A stretch of DNA of 39,996 bases from Streptomyces ureilyticus. Its GTDB lineage: Bacteria > Actinomycetota > Actinomycetes > Streptomycetales > Streptomycetaceae. Position numbers and translations under genes: made by a program. Positions 23,045 to 29,256 of the stretch are shown in pieces; position 1 is the stretch's first letter, and every line of letters begins with the position of its first letter. Under the pieces are notes generated by a model, which was given only the letters and a program-made list of their open reading frames with translations, did no database searches and was not told the DNA's origin. The DNA lies in NCBI RefSeq assembly GCF_011045025.1, contig NZ_JAAKZX010000077.1, positions 1-39,996 on the forward strand. Direction: 5' to 3'.

Positions 23045-23809
23045 ATGGCACGGAACATCCAGTCGCTCGAACGGGCGGCCGCGATGCTGCGGCTCCTCGC
23101 GGGCGGTGAGCGACGGCTCGGCCTGTCGGACATCGCCTCCTCGCTCGGTCTCGCCAAAGGCACCGCCCACGGCATACTCCGCACGCTCCAGCAGGAGGGC
23201 TTCGTCGAGCAGGACGCCGCCTCCGGTCGCTATCAGCTGGGCGCGGAGCTGCTGCGGCTCGGCACCACGTACCTGGACGTCCACGAGCTGCGCGCGCGTG
23301 CCCTCGTCTGGACCGACGACCTGGCGCGCTCCAGCGGCGAGAGCGTCTACCTCGGGGTCCTGCACCAGCACGGCGTGCTGATCGTGCACCACGTCTTCCG
23401 GCCCGACGACAGCCGTCAGGTCCTGGAGGTCGGTGCCATGCAGCCGCTCCACTCCACGGCGCTGGGCAAGGTGCTGTCGGCGTACGACCCGGTGGCGCAC
23501 ACCGAGGTCGTGGAGGCCGAGCGCAAGGGGTTCACGGCGCGCACCATATGCGAGTTGGACGCCCTGGAGGAGGTCCTGGACCTCACGCGCGCGCGTGGGT
23601 TCGCGGCCGACGTGGAGGAGACGTGGGAGGGCATCGCGTCCGTCGCCGCGCCCATCCACGACCGGCGGCGGATGCCGGTCGGCGCGGTGGGCGTCACCGG
23701 GGCCGTGGAGCGGGTCTGTCCGAACGGGGAGCTGCGTCCCGAGCTGATCGCGGCGGTACGGGACTGCGCCCGCGCCGTGTCACGGGACCTGGGCGCCGGG
23801 CGGTTCTGA
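23045..23809 (+). CDS. gylR: IclR-family glycerol regulator GylR
   Basis: A 254-residue IclR-family regulator. The ATG at 23045 (MARNIQSLERAAAMLRLLAGGE) follows GGAGG; an in-frame ATG at 23009 is possible but less likely. The winged HTH is at about residues 6-70 (LGLSDIASSLGLAKGTAHGILRTLQQEGFVEQD). The effector-binding domain has HHVFRPDDSRQVLEVGAMQPLHSTALGKVLSAY and GIASVAAPIHDRRRMPVGAVGVTG. In S. coelicolor the gene at this position represses the glycerol (gylCABX) operon and itself, and is relieved by glycerol or glycerol 3-phosphate. The direct neighbour is glpF-glpK-glpD, and shared sites lie upstream of both units. A 19-bp terminator follows. Confidence 0.95.
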   Translation: MARNIQSLERAAAMLRLLAGGERRLGLSDIASSLGLAKGTAHGILRTLQQEGFVEQDAASGRYQLGAELLRLGTTYLDVHELRARALVWTDDLARSSGESVYLGVLHQHGVLIVHHVFRPDDSRQVLEVGAMQPLHSTALGKVLSAYDPVAHTEVVEAERKGFTARTICELDALEEVLDLTRARGFAADVEETWEGIASVAAPIHDRRRMPVGAVGVTGAVERVCPNGELRPELIAAVRDCARAVSRDLGAGRF

Positions 23810-23842
23810 GCGCCCGTAGAAGACCAACAGGAGATCAGCAGT

Positions 23843-23893
23843 ACAGAGGGCCGGGGTGTCGGCGGCGGATTCGTCGACACCCCGGCCCTCTGT
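23843..23893. terminator. Strong terminator between gylR and glpF
   Basis: A perfect 19-bp stem (ACAGAGGGCCGGGGTGTCG at 23843-23861 pairing with 23875-23893) around a 13-nt loop. It isolates gylR transcription from glpF, implying that glpFKD has its own promoter. Confidence 0.88.
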
Positions 23894-23981
23894 CGATCAG
23901 TAACGATCAAGAGGCCGGGGAGAGATTCGGCAACAGAGCTCTTGACGTGCCGCGGAGCCTGGGACAAGACTCGCGTCCATC

Positions 23982-23998
23982 GGTCGGCATTGTCGAAC
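23982..23998 (+). promoter_or_regulatory. GylR operator upstream of glpF
   Basis: GGTCGGCATTGTCGAAC matches the gylR-proximal site at 15 of 17 positions, with the 12-base core GCATTGTCGAAC identical. It lies 130 nt before the glpF start and just upstream of a possible -10, TAGAGT (24018-24023). A bound repressor could block the operon promoter. Confidence 0.6.
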
Positions 23999-24127
23999 AC
24001 CTACCGGCAATACGCGCTAGAGTGTGGCAACGCCAAGGGCCGGCATCGCTCTCATCCTCGAGAGCACGGACCACCGGAGGGACCCGGGGTTCGGCATTCC
24101 CCTGGACGAAGGACAAAGGAGTCGCGG

Positions 24128-24916
24128 GTGTCCAGCTCCGACATCTTCATCGGCGAGACCATCGGTACCGCCATACTCATCCTCCTCGGCGGCGGAGTCT
24201 GCGCCGCCGTCACACTGAAGGCCTCCAAGGCGCGTAACGCCGGATGGCTCGCCATCGCCTTCGGGTGGGGCTTCGCGGTACTCACCGCCGTCTACACCTC
24301 GGCACCTCTCTCCGGTGCCCACCTGAACCCCGCCGTCACGCTCGGCATCGCCATCAAGGACGGCGAGTGGGGCGATGTCCCCACCTACTGGGCGGGACAG
24401 CTCCTCGGCGCCATGATCGGCGCGGCGCTGGTCTGGGTCGCGTACTACGGACAGTTCCACGCCCACCTCACCGACCGCGAGATCGTCGGCGGGCCGGGCG
24501 CACAGGACGTCAAGTCCGTCGAGGCGCGGGAGGCGGCGGCCGGCCCGGTGCTCGGCATCTTCTCCACCGGCCCCGAGATCCGGATCGCCGTGCAGAACCT
24601 CGCCACGGAGATCATCGGCACGGTCGTGCTGGTGCTCGCGGTCCTCACCCAGGGCCTGAACGACAGCGGCAAGGGCCTCGGCACCCTCGGCGCGCTGATC
24701 ACCGCGCTCGTGGTCGTCAGCATCGGCCTCTCGCTGGGCGGTCCGACCGGGTACGCCATCAACCCGGCGCGCGACCTCGGCCCGCGTATCGTCCACGCCC
24801 TGCTTCCGCTGCCCAACAAGGGCGGTTCCGACTGGGGCTACGCCTGGATCCCGGTCGTCGGTCCGCTGATCGGCGGAGCTGTCGCCGCAGGTATCTACAA
24901 CGTCGCTTTCGCTTAG
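24128..24916 (+). CDS. glpF: Glycerol uptake facilitator GlpF (aquaporin family)
   Basis: A 262-residue MIP-family channel from the GTG at 24128, with AAAGGAG 7 nt upstream. Six membrane helices are readable. The two half-helix signatures are present: GAHLNPAVTLG in the first half and GYAINPARDLGPR in the second, the latter with the Asp after NPAR typical of glyceroporins. It lets glycerol diffuse across the plasma membrane. It is the first gene of the glpF-glpK-glpD operon, 117 nt ahead of glpK. The extracellular stretch around residues 115-150 (GQFHAHLTDREIVGGPGAQDVKSVEAREAAAGP) is charged and longer than usual. Repression by GylR is inferred from the operator 130 nt upstream. Confidence 0.95.
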   Translation: MSSSDIFIGETIGTAILILLGGGVCAAVTLKASKARNAGWLAIAFGWGFAVLTAVYTSAPLSGAHLNPAVTLGIAIKDGEWGDVPTYWAGQLLGAMIGAALVWVAYYGQFHAHLTDREIVGGPGAQDVKSVEAREAAAGPVLGIFSTGPEIRIAVQNLATEIIGTVVLVLAVLTQGLNDSGKGLGTLGALITALVVVSIGLSLGGPTGYAINPARDLGPRIVHALLPLPNKGGSDWGYAWIPVVGPLIGGAVAAGIYNVAFA

Positions 24917-25033
24917 AGCGGCACGGTCCTTCAGCGCCGTACGTTCACTTGTAGCCGCAAGCGCCCCGTAAACCAGCCCAGTGAGCCAGCTTCTTAGACC
25001 GCCTCTTTGACCACGGAATTTCAGGAGCACACC

Positions 25034-26572
25034 GTGACCGACGCCCACACCGCAGGTCCCTTCATCGCCGCCATCGACCAGGGCACCACCTCCAGCCGCT
25101 GCATCGTCTTCGACCGCGACGGCCGGATCGTCTCCGTCGACCAGAAGGAGCACGAGCAGATCTTCCCCAAGCCGGGTTGGGTCGAGCACAACGCCGCCGA
25201 GATCTGGACCAACGTCCAGGAGGTCGTGGCCGGTGCCATCGAGAAGGCCGGCATCACCCGCGACGACATCAAGGCCATCGGCATCACCAACCAGCGCGAG
25301 ACCACGCTGCTGTGGGACAAGAACACCGGTGAGCCCGTCCACAACGCCATCGTCTGGCAGGACACCCGTACCGACGCCCTCTGCAGGGACCTGGGCCGCA
25401 ATGTCGGCCAGGACCGCTTCCGCCGCGAGACGGGCCTGCCGCTCGCCTCGTACTTCGCGGGGCCGAAGGCCCGCTGGCTGCTCGACAACGTCGAGGGCCT
25501 GCGGGAGCGCGCCGAGGCCGGCGACATCCTCTTCGGCACCATGGACTCCTGGGTCATCTGGAACCTCACCGGCGGTGTCGACGGCGGCCGCCACGTCACC
25601 GACGTCACCAACGCCTCCCGCACCCTCCTCATGAACCTGCACACGCTGGAGTGGGACGAGAAGATCGCCGAGTCCATCGGTGTCCCGCTGGCGATGCTGC
25701 CCGAGATCCGCTCCTCCGCCGAGGTGTACGGCGAGATCACCGGCGGCAAGCTGGGAGACCTGCTCGGCGGTATCCCGGTCGCCTCCGCGCTCGGCGACCA
25801 GCAGGCGGCCCTGTTCGGCCAGACCTGCTTCGCCGAGGGCGAGGCCAAGTCGACGTACGGCACCGGCACCTTCATGCTGATGAACACCGGTGACAAGATC
25901 ATCAACTCGTACTCGGGCCTGCTGACCACGGTCGGCTACCGGATCGGCGACCAGGCGCCGGTCTACGCCCTGGAGGGCTCCATCGCCGTCACCGGCGCGC
26001 TGGTGCAGTGGATGCGCGACCAGATGGGCCTGATCAGCACGGCCGCCGAGATCGAGACACTGGCCTCGTCGGTGGAGGACAACGGCGGCGCCTACTTCGT
26101 ACCGGCGTTCTCCGGCCTGTTCGCCCCGTACTGGCGCCCGGACGCCCGCGGTGTGATCGCCGGCCTGACCCGCTACGTCACCAAGGCGCACATCGCGCGT
26201 GCCGTGCTGGAGGCCACCGCCTGGCAGACCCGCGAGATCAGCGACGCCATGACCAAGGACTCCGGCGTCGAGCTCGCCGCCCTGAAGGTCGACGGCGGCA
26301 TGACCTCCAACAACCTGCTGATGCAGACCCTCTCGGACTTCCTGGACGCCCCCGTGGTGCGCCCGATGGTCGCCGAGACCACCTGCCTCGGCGCCGCCTA
26401 CGCCGCCGGTCTCGCCGTCGGCTTCTGGACCAACACCGACGACCTGCGCGCCAACTGGCGCCGGGCCGCCGAGTGGACCCCCAACATGGCCGCGGAGAAG
26501 CGCGACCTGGAGTACAAGAGCTGGCTCAAGGCCGTGGAGCGGACCATGGGCTGGCTCGAGGACGAGAGCTGA
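25034..26572 (+). CDS. glpK: Glycerol kinase GlpK
   Basis: A 512-residue FGGY-family kinase. The GTG at 25034 (TDAHTAGPFIAAIDQGTTSSR) follows CAGGAGCACACC. The phosphate-binding loop AIDQGTTSSRCIVFD, the glycerol-binding NQRETTLLWDKNTGEPVHNAIVWQDTRT, and the FGGY signatures YGTGTFMLMNTG and LKVDGGMTSNNLLMQ are intact. It traps incoming glycerol as sn-glycerol 3-phosphate with ATP in the cytoplasm. It is the middle gene of the operon, 60 nt before glpD. Length and motifs are normal. Confidence 0.97.
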   Translation: MTDAHTAGPFIAAIDQGTTSSRCIVFDRDGRIVSVDQKEHEQIFPKPGWVEHNAAEIWTNVQEVVAGAIEKAGITRDDIKAIGITNQRETTLLWDKNTGEPVHNAIVWQDTRTDALCRDLGRNVGQDRFRRETGLPLASYFAGPKARWLLDNVEGLRERAEAGDILFGTMDSWVIWNLTGGVDGGRHVTDVTNASRTLLMNLHTLEWDEKIAESIGVPLAMLPEIRSSAEVYGEITGGKLGDLLGGIPVASALGDQQAALFGQTCFAEGEAKSTYGTGTFMLMNTGDKIINSYSGLLTTVGYRIGDQAPVYALEGSIAVTGALVQWMRDQMGLISTAAEIETLASSVEDNGGAYFVPAFSGLFAPYWRPDARGVIAGLTRYVTKAHIARAVLEATAWQTREISDAMTKDSGVELAALKVDGGMTSNNLLMQTLSDFLDAPVVRPMVAETTCLGAAYAAGLAVGFWTNTDDLRANWRRAAEWTPNMAAEKRDLEYKSWLKAVERTMGWLEDES

Positions 26573-26632
26573 CGAGCGCCGGCGCGAGCTGACCAGCGCT
26601 CCGAGAAGCTCTGACAAGGAGTAAGAATCCGC

Positions 26633-28249
26633 ATGACCAGTCAGTCCACCCTGCAGTCCGTACCTGCCCTCGGTACGCGCCCGGCCTCCGGCTTCCACCC
26701 GAGCCGCGCCGAGACCCGGGAGCGGCTCTCCAAGGCGACGTACGACCTTCTCGTCATCGGCGGCGGCATCCTGGGCATCTCCACCGCCTGGCATGCCGCG
26801 CAGTCCGGGCTGCGGGTGGCGCTGGTCGACGCCGGCGACTTCGCCGGTGCCACCTCCTCCGCCTCCTCCAAGCTGCTCCACGGCGGTCTGCGCTATCTGC
26901 AGACCGGCGCGGTGAAGCTGGTCGCGGAGAATCACTTCGAGCGCCGTGCGGTCTCCCGCCAGGTGGCCCCCCACCTGGCGAATCCGCTCACGTTCTACCT
27001 CCCCGTGTACAAGGGCGGGCCGCACGGCGCGGCGAAGCTGGGTGCCGGTGTGTTCGCGTACTCGGCGCTGTCGGCGTTCGGTGACGGTGTGGGTCATCTC
27101 CTGAGCCCGGCGAAGGCCGCGCAGGACGTGCCCGAGCTGCGTACGGACAACCTCAAGGCCGTGGCCGTGTACGGCGACGACCAGATGAACGACTCCCGGA
27201 TGGCGCTGATGACGGTCCGCGCGGCCGTCGAGTCGGGTGCCGTCGTCCTGAACCACGCCGAGGTCACCGGGCTGCGCTTCACCAGGGGCCGGGTGAGCGG
27301 CGCCGAGCTGCGCGACCGCCTCGACGACAGCGAATTCGGGGTGTCGGCCCGCCTGGTGCTCAACGCGACCGGGCCGTGGGTCGACCACCTGCGCCGGATG
27401 GAGAACGCGAACGCGGCGCCTTCCATACGTCTGTCGAAGGGCGCCCACCTCGTCCTCAAGCGGACCGCGCCGTGGAAGGCCGCGCTGGCCACCCCGATCG
27501 ACAAGTACCGCATCACCTTCGCCCTCCCCTGGGAGGACATGCTGCTGCTCGGCACGACCGACGAGGCGTATGAGGGCGACCCCGCGGACGTCGCGGTCAC
27601 CGAGAAGGACATCGCGCAGATCCTGGACGAGGCCGCCTTCTCGATCCGCGACCAGCAGCTGTCCCGTGACCTGATCACGTACTCCTTCGCGGGTCTGCGC
27701 GTCCTGCCCGGCGGTCCCGGCGACACCTCGAAGGCCAGGCGGGAGACGGTCGTCACCGAGGGCGCGGGCGGCATGCTGTCCGTCGCGGGCGGCAAGTGGA
27801 CGACCTTCCGCCACATCGGTCGTACGGTCATGAAGCAGCTGGAGTCGCTGCCGGGCCGTCCGCTCGGCGAGGACTTCGAGCCGGTCTCCGAGCTGCCGAA
27901 GAAGCTGCCGCTGCCGGGCGTCGCCAACCCGCGCGCGGTCGCGCACCGCCTGCTCGTCGACCACCCGGCACCGGGTCCGGGCATGGCGCCGGACACCGCC
28001 CGGCACCTGGCCACCCACTACGGTTCGCTGGCCTTCGACATCGCCCGCCTCGCGAACGACGACCCGGACCTCGCCGAACGGGTCCACCCGGACGCCCCGG
28101 AGATCTGGGCGCAGGTCGTCTACGCCCGGGACAACGAGTGGGCCGAGACGGCGGACGACGTACTGCGCCGCCGTACGACCCTGACGATCCGCGGGCTTGC
28201 CACGGACGAGGTCCGCGGCAAGGTGCAGGACCTTCTCGACAAGAAGTAG
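26633..28249 (+). CDS. glpD: Aerobic glycerol-3-phosphate dehydrogenase GlpD
   Basis: A 538-residue FAD enzyme from the ATG at 26633, with ACAAGGAGTAAG upstream. The dinucleotide-binding motif is YDLLVIGGGILGISTAWHAAQSG (GGGILG at 43-48). TSSASSKLLHGGLRYLQTGAVKLV is the family signature for substrate binding. The substrate-binding half (LGTTDEAYEGDP, TYSFAGLRVL, VAGGKWTTFRHIG) and a C-terminal helical domain follow. It oxidises glycerol 3-phosphate to dihydroxyacetone phosphate at the membrane and passes electrons to the quinone pool. It is the last gene of the glycerol operon, followed by a terminator. Confidence 0.97.
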   Translation: MTSQSTLQSVPALGTRPASGFHPSRAETRERLSKATYDLLVIGGGILGISTAWHAAQSGLRVALVDAGDFAGATSSASSKLLHGGLRYLQTGAVKLVAENHFERRAVSRQVAPHLANPLTFYLPVYKGGPHGAAKLGAGVFAYSALSAFGDGVGHLLSPAKAAQDVPELRTDNLKAVAVYGDDQMNDSRMALMTVRAAVESGAVVLNHAEVTGLRFTRGRVSGAELRDRLDDSEFGVSARLVLNATGPWVDHLRRMENANAAPSIRLSKGAHLVLKRTAPWKAALATPIDKYRITFALPWEDMLLLGTTDEAYEGDPADVAVTEKDIAQILDEAAFSIRDQQLSRDLITYSFAGLRVLPGGPGDTSKARRETVVTEGAGGMLSVAGGKWTTFRHIGRTVMKQLESLPGRPLGEDFEPVSELPKKLPLPGVANPRAVAHRLLVDHPAPGPGMAPDTARHLATHYGSLAFDIARLANDDPDLAERVHPDAPEIWAQVVYARDNEWAETADDVLRRRTTLTIRGLATDEVRGKVQDLLDKK

Positions 28250-28270
28250 GGGGCACGCACTCCCCCCTCT

Positions 28271-28305
28271 GAGGGGCGGCTTCCATTCATATGGGGCCGC
28301 CCCTC
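28271..28305 (+). terminator. Terminator after glpD
   Basis: GAGGGGCGGC (28271-28280) pairs perfectly with GCCGCCCCTC (28296-28305) around a 15-nt loop, 22 nt after the glpD stop. It marks the end of the glycerol operon. Confidence 0.8.
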
Positions 28306-28375
28306 CCCCGTGTCGTACATGTCGTGGATGATCGTCCCGCACGGGGCTCACCAGGGCCGTCGAAGCCCCATAATG

Positions 28376-28390
28376 AGACATCGGATGTCT
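28376..28390. promoter_or_regulatory. Perfect palindromic operator upstream of FadR-type gene
   Basis: AGACATCGGATGTCT is a perfect 7+1+7 palindrome. It is followed by a related half-site, GACATATCTGATC (28395-28407). It lies 35 nt before the GntR/FadR gene start. FadR-subfamily regulators typically bind short palindromes of this size, so autoregulation is likely; the binding protein is inferred. Confidence 0.7.
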
Positions 28391-28424
28391 GAGCGACATA
28401 TCTGATCGACAGGGAGGCCCCGCC

Positions 28425-29096
28425 ATGGCAGTCACCGATGAGGCGATCGAGAAGATCAAGGGAATGATCGTCTCCGGCGCGCTGCGCCCCGGCGACCGGC
28501 TTCCCAAGGAGAGCGAACTCGCCGCCGATCTGGGCCTGTCCCGCAACTCCCTGCGGGAGGCCGTACGGGCGCTCTCCCTGATCCGCATCCTGGACGTTCG
28601 GCAGGGCGACGGCACCTACGTCACCAGCCTGGACCCGCAACTCCTCCTGGAGGCGCTGAGCTTCGTCGTCGACTTCCACCGCGACGACACGGTCCTGGAG
28701 TTCCTGGCCGTACGCCGCATCCTGGAGCCGGCCGCTACGTCGATGGCCGCCCTGCGCATCAGCGAGCAGCAGATCGACGCGCTCACGGCGCAGCTGGACG
28801 CGCTGGGCGCCGCGCCCTCGGTGGAGGAACTCGTCGCCTGCGACCTGGAGTTCCACCGCGGCATCGTGCAGAGCTCCGGCAACTCCGTGCTCTGCTCGCT
28901 CCTCGACGGTCTCTCCGGGCCCACCACGCGGGCCCGCATCTGGCGCGGGCTGACCCAGGAGGACGCGGTCAGCCGCACCCTGCACGAGCACCGCGCGATC
29001 CTGGCGGCCCTGCGCGACCGCGACGCGGAGGCGGCCCGCTCCTGGGCGACGGTGCACATCGCGAGCGTGGAGCAGTGGCTGCGCTCGACTCTGTGA
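28425..29096 (+). CDS. GntR-family (FadR subfamily) regulator
   Basis: A 223-residue regulator. The winged HTH is at residues 1-70 (IKGMIVSGALRPGDRLPKESELAADLGLSRNSLREAVRALSLIRILDVRQGDGTYV). The all-helical FCD effector domain follows, with metal/acid-binding positions in FLAVRRILEPAATSMAA, CDLEFHRGIVQSSGN and LHEHRAILAALRDRDAEAARSWATVHI. The Asp/His pattern suggests a metal-bound carboxylate ligand, as in sugar-acid-responsive members. The ATG at 28425 follows AGGGAGGCCCC. It lies downstream of glpD but behind a terminator and is not obviously part of the glycerol system. The decayed L-fuconate dehydratase and sugar permease about 3 kb away make it plausible that it once controlled a fucose-type cluster; this is inference. 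Confidence 0.92.
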   Translation: MAVTDEAIEKIKGMIVSGALRPGDRLPKESELAADLGLSRNSLREAVRALSLIRILDVRQGDGTYVTSLDPQLLLEALSFVVDFHRDDTVLEFLAVRRILEPAATSMAALRISEQQIDALTAQLDALGAAPSVEELVACDLEFHRGIVQSSGNSVLCSLLDGLSGPTTRARIWRGLTQEDAVSRTLHEHRAILAALRDRDAEAARSWATVHIASVEQWLRSTL

Positions 29097-29256
29097 GCAG
29101 GCCGCGCGCCCCGTCCGGGACGCGCACGGCGCTCACCAACCGCTCGATTCACCTCTACGCGCCCCGCCACACCGGCACCAACAGTCCCGTCGCCGGACGT
29201 TCTCCCCGTGGGACGCACAGTCCCGCAAGGGGCGAGCAGTACGGAGGTGGAACGCC

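Noticed and set aside
24017..28615. A 1532-codon minus-strand open frame opposite glpF-glpK-glpD
   Set aside because: It is a shadow of high third-position GC in the real plus-strand genes: low-complexity, His/Gly/Val-rich translation with no domain, while all three plus-strand genes show full family motifs.
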